Shown here: positions 1 to 11,349 of the stretch, one piece after another
Position numbering within the stretch: position 1 is the stretch's first letter
Layout of the letters: each line of letters opens with the position of its first letter
NCBI GenBank assembly: GCA_034696485.1
Contig: JAQIWT010000441.1
Span: 1-20,228, forward strand
Length of the DNA: 20,228 bases
Direction: 5' to 3'
Origin: Isohypsibius dastychi
Lineage: Eukaryota > Tardigrada > Eutardigrada > Parachela > Isohypsibiidae
Made by a program: the position numbers and the translations under genes
The notes under the pieces: generated by a model
Told to the model about the DNA's origin: nothing
Databases searched by the model: none
The model's input: the letters and a program-made list of their open reading frames with translations, nothing else

Positions 1-5
1 AGTAA

Positions 6-77
6 GACCAGGTAGAGCCGAAAAGGCTCTGGTTAGTCACAATCGGTCAAGATATCACTCAGTTACTGAAGAGTTAA
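6..77 (+). repeat. Left arm of 72-bp inverted repeat
   Basis: This segment matches the reverse complement of 20039–20110 at 65 of 72 positions by hand alignment, and the match stops sharply at position 78. It contains a perfect 6-bp hairpin (AGAGCC, loop GAAAA, GGCTCT) and a second small dyad (CAGT-A-ACTG). Flanking sequences of the two arms do not match. It could be the end of a transposable element or a short repeated hairpin element; I do not recognise the family. Confidence 0.85.
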
Positions 78-1447
78 TAAATAGTTTTTCGTGAAGGCCG
101 AACGTGATGGAGAATAAATAAGTTATTGGTGCGGAACTTAACATTCCTTAGATTATGACTTGTGGCCGGAAGTTGCTTCGGTTATCCCACAACGGACCGT
201 GCTCATTCGTCAAATGGAGCATTCAATTTGCTTTTTTTGCCAAGTGAAAAAAAATCGTTATTAGAAATTGCTGAGCTGTTGTGATTGGGAAGTTTCAGTA
301 GAATGCTAAAAGGTTTTGGTCAGTAAAATGAAACTGGTGATACTGTTTCGTTTTTTCCACGAATTTTTGGATTTTTTGCCATCATTTTGTTTGCTTTTCC
401 AAGTTCTGGATGCAGCTCTGAAAGGTTGAACCAATTGAACAAAGCGTTTTTTGTAGACTTTCCATGTTTTTACTTGACCAAGATCTTGATTTTTGGTTTC
501 GTTCAAGTTGCTGAATTTCTGCTGTTTTTTCTCTGAATTTATCTAGGGAATTGTTACAGTTCCAGATTAAAGTTTGACGCTTGTTTGAAACTGAATCAGT
601 TTCTTTTATGATCAAATGATAGATGGGTTTCGCTGACCGGAAAAAGTGAGCTGGCTTTTCCCTGACACACATTTCTCACCTTGCTTTCATTTTTGTCTTC
701 TTTCCAAATTGGCAGCTCTTCACTTTTTTACCACCAACACAAAAAACCACCTGTTGCCGCCCATTTATCAAAGCGTCTTTTCAAATAGAAACAGAATTTA
801 TCGCCGCGCTAAAACGCACAACTAGGTCTTGATTCTTTCATTTTCCGAAGAAATTTCTGCAAGAAAAATAAAACACTCAACTCCTCAATCGACCGTATGA
901 AATGTCTTTTATTTGCTCCACTTTCTTTCTCACATTTCCACCCTCGACTGCCCATCGGCTATTTTCGCGTTGATCGTCGAAAATTGTCAGATTGTATTAT
1001 ATTATTTTCGGGTCAGAAAAGAGCTTTTCTCTCGGACTTGTCGTATTTATTATATTTTCTGATAATTGGGGCTGATAGGTGTTTTTTGGGCGACGTTTGT
1101 TCAGCTCATTATTTTATTCGTTGTCGTCTGTTAACTTCTCGCGTTTTATTTTGTTAAATCGCGCTTTTCCATTTCTTTTGTGAAAAGAAATGATTGACAT
1201 TCTTGTTGTTTTACTAATTGGAGGAAATTAATATATTTGTTTGCTAATTATTGCAAAGTAATAATTTTCGATTTTTTTGAAGTCAGTATTCTTTCCCGTC
1301 CGATGAAAAATCAAATCAAATTATTTTCTGCTAATAAATAAATTTTAATTAGTTTATTTTTTTATTACAAGACAAGACATTATTGCTTTGATTGATTTGA
1401 TTTAATCTTGTGTCCATTTTCATCTTTAACCATTTGATATTTTTCAG
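78..1447. other. Noncoding, probably upstream intron of PDZ-GEF
   Basis: This AT-rich stretch has many T-runs and ends in a nematode-style acceptor (TTTTTCAG, 1440–1447) that opens the first recognisable PDZ-GEF exon. No cyclic-nucleotide-binding exon of the expected N-terminal domain is visible here, so the start of the gene most likely lies left of the window. The only coding-like pattern is a weak minus-strand frame at 295–672. I see no tRNA or other RNA gene. Confidence 0.5.
295..672 (-). pseudogene. Possible decayed coiled-coil-like reading frame
   Basis: One minus-strand frame runs from about 672 down to 295 with a single in-frame TGA (plus-strand 382–384). The translation is rich in K, E, Q and L with roughly helical spacing, for example KTAEIQQLERNQK and, beyond the stop, WQKIQKFVEKTKQ. 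I recognise no family, there is no clear start or splice context, and the frame lies in AT-rich probable intron. Chance is a real alternative, because U-rich plus-strand sequence gives K-rich antisense frames. Confidence 0.15.
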
Positions 1448-4400
1448 ATTGATTATCCGGATATCCAATTGATACGACAGCATCAGACAATCTCCGCCGC
1501 ACCGGAAGTGATGTCTTCCTCTGCAGTGGATGCCTCAATAGCCAGTGCGCGTTTGCATTCCAAGAAGATGTCCAACAAAAAGACGAGAGAACGACTTCTT
1601 AGTGACAACAGCGTTCAAGTAAGACTAATGTGCCCGGCACTTCCGCCTCATTTTCTCGGGATGATTTTCAAGAGCTTGTCAAAATGGGATGAATGAATGA
1701 AGTGGCTTTTGTTCGACTACTCTACATAACGAAGAATAAATGGAGTTTCTGAAAAAGGATTGAAGAAATATGATTTATGAACTTAATGTATATTTGCATA
1801 TTTGTCACAAATGCGCATGTAAATCTAGTATTGATTTTTGTTTTTAAAAACTTTCCCAGTTTTGGTTAATGCTTTTTGAATAAGTTTCCATTATTTTTTA
1901 CCGATTGAAGTTTAAATAAAATGACATTTCCATATTAATCCCGGTTTTTTCCAAATTTATTTTCAAAATAAATGTAGAGATAAATATATAGTATTTATCG
2001 AGCGGTAAATATTTTTTCAATCGTTCGTGTTTCTACATATTCCTGTTGAGTGATTTTGTCAGTAAGTTTTTTTCACAATTTCGCATTTTTTTCGTATTTT
2101 CTACTTTCTTAGAATTCGTAACAAGATTTCAATTTCCGTCCAACTAATTTCCGGTCCGTCATAATACTACCCCATCCCGCCAAATTCCAGCCAATCATTC
2201 ATCAAACTAACCCTCCCTTTCTTTTTCCAGCTGGCCGATTTACTTCCCACTTCCGGCGCATTTCTTCCCTGCGACCGGTCTTCCCGTGGAAGTGATACCA
2301 GTAGTGGTGCATTCAGTGGTGCTTCCGACCCGCCCATCAGTCTCCAGCGTGATTCCACCGTCGATAGCGACTCGGAAACTGAAGTTGATTTAATCGAGGT
2401 AACTTGAGAGAATCATTAATTCCATCGCACCAGTTTGTTTTGACGTCTTTTTTTGTTTTGTAATAGGATCTACCGGATGGTGATGAGTCCATTTCGACTT
2501 CCTCTTGTACATTTCGGGATGCAGTGAGGGAGTGTTTGGAGCGCGAGCCGGTTGATCGGAGCGAGGAAGATATTGAAGCGCTGCTGGAATTCATGCAGCG
2601 ACTTCCGGCGTTTAGCACTTTTAATCAGAGCGTCCGTCGGCTTTTGTGTCAGGTATGATATCACTTGCCACTTACTACGGAATATTGCTGTGAGTTTCCA
2701 CTGGAATTTTATGTTACTTGAGGATGTCGAAGACGGGAAACCGCGATACGACTTGTTTCGTACTAGGGATTTAGTTCACTGTTAATTGAGAAGTTCGTAG
2801 AAAGATGGCATTTACCAAACGGCTTAGTTCTCTGACTATGCACGAATTTATTCAATGATTGTTGCAGAGCTCTCCTGTCTCACGCCAAATCCAGTACTGT
2901 AAATAAACTTTCAGTTTTTTTGCCGATGTGTTGGCTGACTTGAAATCGCTGATGTCGATAGGTCTGTGCGTTCTATCATCATTGTGTCTACGAGAAAATC
3001 CGTGCTTTTTGAAACTGTTTTTATGTTCGTCAGAAGACACGGAAAACTATCAGTCAAACAAAGGAACATGCCGCATGTTTTTCGAATTTTTCCGCATTTT
3101 TTACCTCGAATTACCGTATGTTCTCATTGAATTTAATTTGCCTGCCAGATGCAAACATCAAGGTTTGATTTCGAATCACATCGTTTTTTGGTTTTGTTTT
3201 TAAACAGGCTTAATGGGTTATGAATGTTCCCAGGCCCAGTTGTTTTTAATCTATTGTTTCTAGCGTTTCCCCCGTGACTTCTTATATTTTAACGTTTTTT
3301 TTCCAAGTTGAGAGAAATTTTTGGTTTGTTAAAGTAACGGATCGTTTTTAGATGAAATGCAAATTTCATTCGGGGATAACTGATTCTCACGGTTTTACTG
3401 ACCTGTTTTTTTTTGTATCCAACAGGTGATGGTTTTCGCTTCTGTGGAGAAAGCGGGGACGATTGTGATGCAGGATGGAGAGGAGCTTGACTCATGGTCT
3501 GTTATCATCAACGGTGCCGTGCAAATTGAACTCCCAGATGGACAGATTCATGATTTGCATATCGGCGACAGGTTAGTCACTCACCTTTCTTTTTTGAGTC
3601 ATTCTCTGACTCTTCTTTAGAAAATCGTTTTTTGAAATTTGTAAAAATGACTTTTGTATTTTTGGAGTAATTTTTCAACCATGAAATCAAAATTTGATCG
3701 TTTTCCTTCGTTCTGCGATATAAAACACGGTAAGTATTGTACTTTTTTGCATTGATCTTGATTTTTTTTTTGGATTTTCGAAATAAATTTTCTGATGAAA
3801 TGAAAATAAATAGTTATTTTTAACCGTCCTCTTCTGACTTTTTTCGTTTTTTCCATCCATTTTTATTTATCATTTTGTTTTTCGTCTCGAAATAATCAGC
3901 CGTAAAAACTTTGAATACGGTTAAAATTAAGAATAAGAATTAAAATTTGAAATAATTCTCATATTCAACCCGCCGTTTTTTAACTTGATTATATATTGCA
4001 TTGGTTTTATCAATTATTACATTTCTCAAATTTATTATTCTTCCAGTTTTGGAATAACGCCGACGATGGAGAAATTATACCATCGTGGGACAATGCGCAC
4101 AAATTCCGACGACTGCCAGTTCGTTTGCGTCGCACAAGCCGACTATTACAACATCCTGAATGAAGGTGAAGAGCATACAAGGAAGATTGAAGGCGAGAAT
4201 GGGGAAGTTGTTATGATGATTGAGAATCGCATTCTCGATGCAAGCGGAAGACGAGGACCGGTACTTATCAAGGTGCGTACCATCCTACATTTCCGCATTT
4301 TCCCCTAATGAACCGAATCATTAACAACCAACCCCCACCACGTTTTAAAAACACGTTGAGCTTAATGACTCGGAGCGAGCATTGACGTCTTTTGGGTTTA

Positions 4401-7400
4401 ATCGGTGGAGGTTCTGGTTTGGAAACGATAACAAACTTTGAAAAATTTATTTCTGGGATTTGCTGTTTTTATAAATTGCAGGTTTTGATGACTGATTGAA
4501 GAGTGATTATTCTGAATTATTCTGATTGGATTTTTAAACGGCTTGATTTTTCGAAATGACTGCGGTTTTTAATTTAACTCATAATTTAGGTTTTGATTTA
4601 GCTGCATCTTGTTATTTTTGGATGTTTTATTATTTACACGGAATTACTGCTGGAATTGGATGCATTTTTCGTTTGATTGGCTGAAAAAGATCCTTACCTG
4701 GGTGTTACTGTTCTTTTGAAATATTTTAATATTTAATATTTGTGGTATTTAATTTTTAATATTTTTTTAAAACAGTTTCATCATTTTTCAATAATTCTTA
4801 ATAATCATCTAGAAATAAATTTTTCAAGCTTCGTAGAATTGGATGTTTTGCTTGTCGGTTTTTTTTTATATTTTGACCAAAAAAATCCAGACTCAATCTT
4901 TCATCTGATATCAGTTTTTTCAATGCATCTCTTTGAAACTACCTTTAATTGAAAAACGCAACAAATATAAAGTATAGAAATAATTTCGCATATTTTCGTG
5001 CGGTTATTTAAAATCATTTTATGTCATTTTTTGAAAATTTATGTTGAATTTTTTTTGATTTGATTTATAGGCTACTCCGGCCAGATTGATTGCATATCTC
5101 ATAGAGGAGCACTCCATGACAGATCCCTGGTACATCGAGGACTTTCTCCTGACCTATCGGACATTCCTTTCATCGCCAACGGAGATCACTGACCGTCTCC
5201 TAATGTGGTATGCCGATCCATCCCTCCGGGATCGCGTAAGTCTATTCTACATTCTCTCCCTTCATCATCCCGAATCTCGTTTAAAGTTTTAATCAACTTT
5301 AAAAATGGGCTAATAGCTCATCTCGTCAATTGATTTAAATCTCTTTCCGTGCAAATTGATTTATCTTTTGTCAAAATCTTCAAGAAAATTAAGTTCTACA
5401 CTTTCACCAATGTTTGAAAATCGATGCACTTTTGATAAAATCCTGTATTTATTCGGACCACCATGTAATTTTTTAAGTTTCTGGATTTGATGATTTATCC
5501 TTCCTTCTGTATGTAAGTGAGAACTATTGTAGTGATGAGGCTTCACTAGACCTGGCATTCATGTCCCGAAGCTTGAGAAAGTCAAGCTAATGACGAATTT
5601 AGTTGAAATTTTCTCGAATACTGTAATGAATCGCGTTTATTTTTTACATCGAAAAAGTGGTTCAACTAGGGTGATATTTTATTTTATTTGTAGGCCACGA
5701 GGATTGTTCTCTTGTGGGTCAACAATCATTTCATCGATTTTGAAACACATCCGGCAATGATCTCATTTCTGGAGCTTTTTCAAACATCTTTAGAAGTGCA
5801 CAAAAAGACATCCCAGCTCAGATTACTTCACATTGCCTGCGCCGCCAAAGCAAGACAACGAACTGTCACATTAACGAGGAGCACTCGGAGTGAGAGCTTG
5901 AATTTCTCCATTTTGGGTGGATGGGACCGCGGATTCGGCGTTTACATCTGTGAAGTCAAACAAAACAGCCGAGCTGAAGAACTCGGACTCAGAAAAGGCG
6001 ACCAAATTCTGCAGGTGAGCAAAAGATCAAGCGTTCTCAATACTTGTATTCCAGTTTATTTAATTTTAACTGAACTATCAACTGTTTATAAGGCCTTAAT
6101 TATTTGTTCGAATAGTTAGGACTAAAGAGCAGAACCAAATGAACAAGTTTGAAATACGCTGCTTTCCATCAGTGTAAAAATACCGTTTACGAACAGCGAT
6201 AAATTGGGAATTTGTCATGTTGTTTATTTACTGTTTGAATTAATCGCGAGAAATGAGTCAAATTAGAGGTGATATGATTTAATCAGGCGGCCATGATACA
6301 GACAGCGAATTAGTGTTCTAGTTGTCATTTTTCTTCAAATGTTTTCGGATTTGGTTTAATTGATCACAGAAATAAAGGAAATAATCAGGCAGGTGACACC
6401 GAATAATATTGGAATACGTATACGCGATTGAATACTTTTTCAGTTGTGTGAATAATAATTTGCGGTACGGTTATTGTATGAACATGTTAGAAAAAAGCGT
6501 GAAAGAGTTCTGCAATTAGCAGGAACCGGATAAAATTTTTTTTGTACGTATTCGTACCCACAGGCGTCTATAGGGGTTTCAACTGTTACATTGTGGGCTC
6601 ACCGAAATGTAGCCCTAGTACTACACTAGTTTTCATTTTCAGTGAACCGTTCTGATTATGACTTTGTTCTTCAGGTGAATGGAGTCCGTTTTGAGCACAT
6701 CACTCATGCCAAAGCTTTCGAGATCCTCAAAGGCGCGACACATTTCAGCATCACCGTTCGCTCGAATCTGTTGGGTTTCCGTGAAATGCTGACCACTCCA
6801 GCCGATTCTCCCCATCATCGACATCGCCATCGAAGGAACCTCCCATCGAATCTCTCTTCCGCTAACCGTCTTTCCGGATCAGATATCGAAGCGCTCACTT
6901 CCGATTTCGATTCCAATATTTCCATTCCTCAACTCATCAACAGTCAGAATGCAAAAGATTCGGAAGGGAAAAAGAGCTTTTTAACAATGGGGAATAAAAC
7001 GAGATTGAAAAAAGCGCTCATGAGGATGAATATCATCCCGAAAGATCTTCCCGGGTAAGAAGTCTGGCTGAGAAGTCGGCAGTTTCGGTATTTAAAATAT
7101 GTAAAAATCGAATGGTATCTTGAAGAGGTGCAATTCATTTTCATGCGCAGTTTCCTTGTGTGTCGTAAAACCGGAGAAATTTTCAGGCTGTGTTTGGATG
7201 AAAGTCAAGACTTTTCAAACAGATGTATTTTTCAAGTTGTCCGAAAGATGTGTATGTTCGTTTCCAATAATTTGGATCATTCGAACAATTAAATGGGAAT
7301 AGTTTTTGAAGTCGTGGAAAACATCGACAACGAAACTTGATGAAGAATACTGGCAAGTTTACGTATAACAAAAACAAAATCGCTGCGTGCAATTCGAATA

Positions 7401-9866
7401 TATTAAAGAAGTTCTGATTTTTCGAGGACGTTATTCTCGTTTGGTGGGATACGATTATCGTTAGATTGTACTTTGATTTTAATAGTTCGACCATTTTTCT
7501 ACAGTTTATTTTTCCTAACAGTGCAACCGTTCATCATGGTGCTTACTTCCCCATATTATATCCTTTATTTCATTCTTGAAATTTTTGCAGATCATATTTG
7601 GCGGACGATATTCCATACGTCACGCAAATCTCCTGTGACCCAACCGGTGCCAGTAATAATCTGTCTTCTCAAAAGCATCACAGTCGGAGCAATCCGGATT
7701 TATTGGCTGGCGTTGGGGGTGAAGAGATCATTTCCGAAAAAGAGGATGAAAAAGCTGCGCAATTTCCGGATCATGTCCTGAAAGTCTACCGGAGTGATCA
7801 GAGTTTTAAATATCTTCTCGTTCATAAAGAGACAACTGCCCGGGAAATTGTCATGTTGGCCTTGGCGGAATTCGGATTATCAGAGCCCAGCCAGAACTTC
7901 TGTCTCTGTCAGGTTCGTAAAAAATCGAGAGGGCTTGACTTGTGGAGTTGACTTGTGTTTTTTGAATTTAATACTCTTGTACTGTATCTTTGAAATTCTA
8001 TCAGTTCTGATGAACAGTATATTCCTTAGGTTTCCGTTGAATCAGGCTGCGTTATCAAGCAGCGACGTCTACCGGATGAAATGGCCTCTTTAGCTGACAC
8101 AATCCCCCTCAACGGTCGTTTCTACCTCAAGAGCAACTTGATTCAAGAGACCCTCGTAGCCGACGACATCGCCCCCGACATTTGGCGTGAATCCCAAATC
8201 AACCTACTTCAACTCAACACCCTCGAACTGGCCGCCCAGTTAACCATTCAAGATTTCGCCATCTTCAAGCAAATCGACTCATCCGAATACATTCAAGAGC
8301 TCTTCCACTCGACCAACTCCAAAACTAGCACTCATCTCCGCGAATTCGAAGAACTCGTCAACCGAGAAATGTTCTGGGTCATTTTGGAAATCTGCTCTGA
8401 ACTGCAGATGGTCCGTCGCGCCAAAATTGTCAAGCACTTCATCAAAATCGCCAAACACTTTCACGACGCCAAGAATCTCAACTCGTGCTTCGCGGTTATT
8501 TGCGGATTGAACCACGGCTGTGTTCAGCGTTTGAAGAACACTTGGGAGAAAGTTCCTCAGAAGTATATACGGATGTTCGACTCACTGGCTGGACTCATGG
8601 ACCCCTCACGGAATATGAGCAAATACCGCCATCTTGTCGCCAAATGGTCAGCCACACCCCCTGTGATCCCGTTTTATCCGATTGTGAGAAAAGATCTGAC
8701 ATTTCTTCATGAAGGCAACGAAAGTCGCGAAGGAGCTCTGGTCAATTTTGAGAAGCTCCGGATGATATCCAAGGAAATCCGCCAGTTGAAGCAGTTTACA
8801 TCAGTCCCTTACTATCTCAGTGAAATTTTCGACGGAGCGTGTGCCCCGAGTGCGGCGGTGTTCGCGATGGCCTCGCAGAATCCACGCAAGAACCACGGTT
8901 CGAGGTCGCTGCCATCGCGGAAGAAGATCACAACCGCGTTGAGTGTTTCCGTCAAGAAGCTGTATGAGGAAGCTCAAATGGTGCGGAAAGTGAAGCAGTA
9001 TTGGAACAACTTGGTGATTGATAAGGACGAGTCGAAATTGCTGGAAATGTCGAATATCTGCGAACCACCTGTGAATTCAGCCAGAAGACAAGTATCGATT
9101 CCGGATCCACTTCCGGTTGTTGTGACCGGACCGAAGTTTGGTCAGCAGTCACCACATGCTGTGCAGAAGCTGATGGCGTTATCCGAGTCGAGTAAGGTCA
9201 AGAATTTCAAGGGAAGACCACGGAGTCCGGCGACTAGTCCGAAACCGCCGATGATGAGGAATTATCAGACGAGGGGTCCGGCGATTGATGGGCGATTTTG
9301 TCATTCGAGAACGATGAGTGAGGCGTCGTTTGGGAATACACTGAGACCACCTTATTCAAATGGGATGATGCCGGTGGATTTGACGGCGGAGAGCTCGAGT
9401 GTCACGGTTGGTAGTGTTGCCGGACTGATCGCGTTACGGAAGTCTCAGTCAGGTAACACACAGGGTACAGCCAAGGTTTGGTGAACTCCACTAACGTTCG
9501 TGTTTTTCAGGCTCAGTGACCTCCACCGAATCAGTCTCACAAGCCTCAATGGCGGATTCCGGAATGGCATCTAGCTCATTGGAAAGCTGCTCAAGTTCCG
9601 TGAATAGTTCTCCATCCATGAACCGGATGGGTACACCCCCAATTCACATCACACAGATCCAGCTCATGCCCCCTCCACGGAACACTCGTCACCCCCAGCC
9701 CCCTCAACTTCCTCCTCGAGATCGTGACCTCTGCTATATTAAACCTCGGGCTCCCCAACCACCGGACTATCAAAGTGCCACAATGTCCCGCAAGACCAAC
9801 TTTTCGGTTCCGAAAAGCAGTCTGACATCGAGATTTGAGGATGATGGGGCAACTTCCACTGTATGA
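1448..9866 (+). CDS. pxf-1: PDZ-GEF / RAPGEF2-type Rap guanine nucleotide exchange factor (5' partial, 11 exons)
   Basis: Exons in phase: 1448–1618, 2231–2398, 2467–2652, 3426–3571, 4047–4272, 5071–5235, 5694–6014, 6675–7054, 7591–7912, 8030–9452 and 9511–9866 (stop TGA), giving 1287 residues. By family knowledge the protein loads GTP on Rap at membranes and junctions. Domains seen: cyclic-nucleotide-binding-like about 150–270 ([17 protein letters not shown]); RasGEF_N about 290–400 ([22 protein letters not shown]); PDZ about 414–495 ([16 protein letters not shown]); RA about 640–720; RasGEF about 742–952 ([30 protein letters not shown]); then a Ser/Pro-rich tail with PPDY at 9759–9770 and C-terminal TSTV, a class I PDZ ligand. 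The first cyclic-nucleotide-binding domain and the start codon must lie upstream, since the first exon enters in phase 0 from an acceptor. The catalytic exon is unusually long (1423 nt) and intronless. Product identity is near certain; the gene symbol is by orthology. Confidence 0.96.
1619..2230 (+). other. PDZ-GEF intron, 612 nt
   Basis: The donor is CAA|GTAAGA and the acceptor CTTTTTCCAG. The sequence is AT-rich. I see no repeat, RNA gene or alternative exon in it. Confidence 0.85.
2653..3425 (+). other. PDZ-GEF intron, 773 nt
   Basis: The donor is CAG|GTATGA and the acceptor TTGTATCCAACAG. Open frames inside do not resemble any protein and lack splice support. Nothing else is seen. Confidence 0.85.
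3572..4046 (+). other. PDZ-GEF intron, 475 nt
   Basis: This intron splits a Ser codon of the cyclic-nucleotide-binding-like domain (AG|GTTAGT ... TTCCAG|T). It is very AT-rich and otherwise featureless. Confidence 0.85.
4273..5070 (+). other. PDZ-GEF intron, 798 nt
   Basis: This phase 0 intron lies between the cyclic-nucleotide-binding-like and RasGEF_N regions (AAG|GTGCGT ... TTATAG|GCT). It is T-rich with no recognised element. Confidence 0.85.
5236..5693 (+). other. PDZ-GEF intron, 458 nt
   Basis: This phase 0 intron interrupts RasGEF_N (CGC|GTAAGT ... TTTGTAG|GCC). I see nothing in it. Confidence 0.85.
6015..6674 (+). other. PDZ-GEF intron, 660 nt
   Basis: This phase 0 intron splits the PDZ domain (CAG|GTGAGC ... 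TTCTTCAG|GTG). It contains a small dyad GTACG-TATT-CGTAC at 6544–6557 and no other recognised feature. Confidence 0.85.
7055..7590 (+). other. PDZ-GEF intron, 536 nt
   Basis: This phase 2 intron lies in the linker between the PDZ and RA domains (CGG|GTAAGA ... TTTTTGCAG|ATC). No repeat or RNA gene is seen. Confidence 0.85.
9453..9510 (+). other. Short last intron of PDZ-GEF, retained-intron reading possible
   Basis: This 58-nt intron (TCAG|GTAACA ... GTTTTTCAG) separates the catalytic exon from the final exon in phase 1. If retained, the frame adds [10 protein letters not shown] and stops at 9482–9484, which would remove the PPDY motif and PDZ ligand. The homologous intron 3' part is also present in the duplicated copy at about 14198–14230. 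Confidence 0.85.
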
Positions 9867-10145
9867 TGATGAGCCTTTCAGATGTTTTTTTGCGTGTCAG
9901 TTATTTTGACCTGAAGAGATCTTTCCTGTATTTTTTTGTTTCTCTTGAAGTGAAAGTATTATCAGAGAGGTGGAGCATTTCTTCTTCCCTTGCACATTTT
10001 GATCTGTTTCTGTATATTGCTTAGCTGGACCGTTTTCGCTCATGCCGTGTTTTGTCTGGATGTTCTGTCGAGAAGAGCTCCATTTTGCAGAGTATTCTTT
10101 TATTAGCGGCAAATGTAACTGAATGTGGTGATTGAGCGGCTCCAA
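9867..10145 (+). other. PDZ-GEF 3' untranslated region
   Basis: This sequence directly follows the PDZ-GEF stop codon. It is duplicated in two downstream places: 14586–14812 (with an internal deletion of roughly 70 nt relative to this copy) and, for its distal part from about 10018, 11350–11470. No canonical AATAAA is visible here. The 11350–11470 copy does carry AATAAA at 11456–11461, where this copy has AACTGA. The real cleavage site is not determined. Confidence 0.55.
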
Positions 10146-10660
10146 TTCACTTCTTATTCTCGCAAATTCGGGTGGTTTTTCGCACTTGCGTTTAGTTCAG
10201 CTCGTGTCGTCATGCAAGGATGTACATGTACTTTACCAGAATCAATACGACACTTGTTGCAGTAATTTGATTTGTACATCAGTTATTAGATACTCCCAGA
10301 ATTCAAAATATTTTTACGAGCCCATTCTTACTAGCTCCATACTTATATACATCTTGCCGAAAACCGCCACTTCAATTATATCGTAAAACCCAACTAGGCC
10401 AAAAGCACCAACGGAGCGAACAGCCAGTGTAAAATATTTCTCACAATATTAATGTGTTCTTCAACTCTTGTTAAATGTGTTTCCAGCCGATTCATGATGG
10501 AAGCCCATCAATTTTGAATCAGAAAAAGTGAAACCGGTAGCTGATTGGAGAAATTTCAAAATATCGATTAGAGTTGGGGGAAAACTGCACATAAACGGAA
10601 GCAAAAATTGACAAAAAAACAGCATTAAAGGGATCACTGTCGCAGAATGAAAACACATTG
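10146..10660. other. Intergenic sequence, nothing recognised
   Basis: This AT-rich stretch has short open frames on both strands that resemble no protein and have no splice context. It may include the true end of the PDZ-GEF transcript. Confidence 0.5.
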
Positions 10661-10690
10661 ATTATTCGGTGATCGTGGGCGCATGGGCGG

Positions 10691-10730
10691 TTTATACTTT
10701 ATACTTTGGCCGCTTTATACTTTATACTTT
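10691..10730. repeat. Short tandem repeat, TTTATACTTTATACTTT twice
   Basis: The 17-mer TTTATACTTTATACTTT occurs at 10691–10707 and again at 10714–10730, separated by GGCCGC, for a period of 23. Each unit is itself an internal repeat of TTTATAC. Confidence 0.9.
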
Positions 10731-10780
10731 TTCGTCGTCGGTTAGGGCCCAGTGTTGTGTGTTTATAGGTCCCACCCCTT

Positions 10781-10793
10781 GGGGGGGGGGGGG
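10781..10793 (+). repeat. 13-nt poly(G) tract
   Basis: This is an uninterrupted run of 13 G in otherwise AT-rich DNA. A similar 14-G run is at 15826–15839. Such runs can form G-quadruplexes, are length-unstable and are sites of sequencing error. Confidence 0.97.
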
Positions 10794-10936
10794 ACAAAAA
10801 CTAGTCACGTGTTCAAAGCTGGAAACTAAACCTGAGCTAAATTATAGTTTCGCTTCGTTAGTTTTCGCTACGCTTTAGTCCTTATCAACGAACTGTCGCA
10901 AGTACAGACAACGACAAGCACGGAGTCACGCCCACC

Positions 10937-11092
10937 ATGCTTTCCACAGAAATGGCCGCCCTCAAGTATAAAATTCTCGAACCTGGCTATTCGCTAAAGT
11001 TTCAAAAATTTGCATGTGATACGAAGAATGGGCTCCTGAAGAAGACTATAGAGCAGACTGTACAATGTGAAATTCGTTCTCCAGTTTTTTAA
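10937..11092 (+). CDS. Small hypothetical ORF, 51 residues
   Basis: The ATG at 10937 sits in a favourable context (CGCCCACCATGC) and opens 51 codons ending in TAA. The same frame is open upstream to about 10860. The product has ordinary-looking composition (KYKILEPGYSLKFQKF near residues 10–25) with no signal peptide, membrane segment or recognised motif. It lies between the PDZ-GEF and the fucosyltransferase-like gene. It may be an exon of an unrecognised gene, a remnant, or chance. Confidence 0.25.
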   Translation: MLSTEMAALKYKILEPGYSLKFQKFACDTKNGLLKKTIEQTVQCEIRSPVF

Positions 11093-11102
11093 TTGGGTAC
11101 CA

Positions 11103-11199
11103 CTATAGGCGTCCCAAAAGTCCCTGTTTCACTATAGACGTCCCTATTTGTTTATTTATTCCAGAAGTCCCAAAACACCGAAAATATCATAGGCATCCC
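11103..11199. repeat. Imperfect short repeat cluster around ATAGGCGTCCC
   Basis: Three related 12–13-mers occur: CTATAGGCGTCCC (11103–11115), CTATAGACGTCCC (11132–11144) and CATAGGCATCCC (11188–11199). AAAGTCCC and GAAGTCCC words lie between them. The family is not recognised and the spacing is irregular. Confidence 0.6.
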
Positions 11200-11349
11200 T
11201 TTCTGTATAAGCGAATCAAACGCTTAACAACTGTAAAATCTCGTAGAAAACATATTTAGTTGATGAATCTCGCAACGTACCTTTAAAATTTGAAGCAAGT
11301 ATTATATTTTCCTGTAAAAATTCAGCTTCTACGCTATCGTATTCCCACC

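Noticed and set aside
897-1157. 86-codon plus-strand ORF upstream of the PDZ-GEF exons
   Set aside because: Phe/Leu-rich translation of T-rich intron sequence with no motif, splice context or match to the expected N-terminal domain.
8279-8515. Minus-strand ORF within the RasGEF exon
   Set aside because: Antisense shadow of a strongly conserved catalytic domain.
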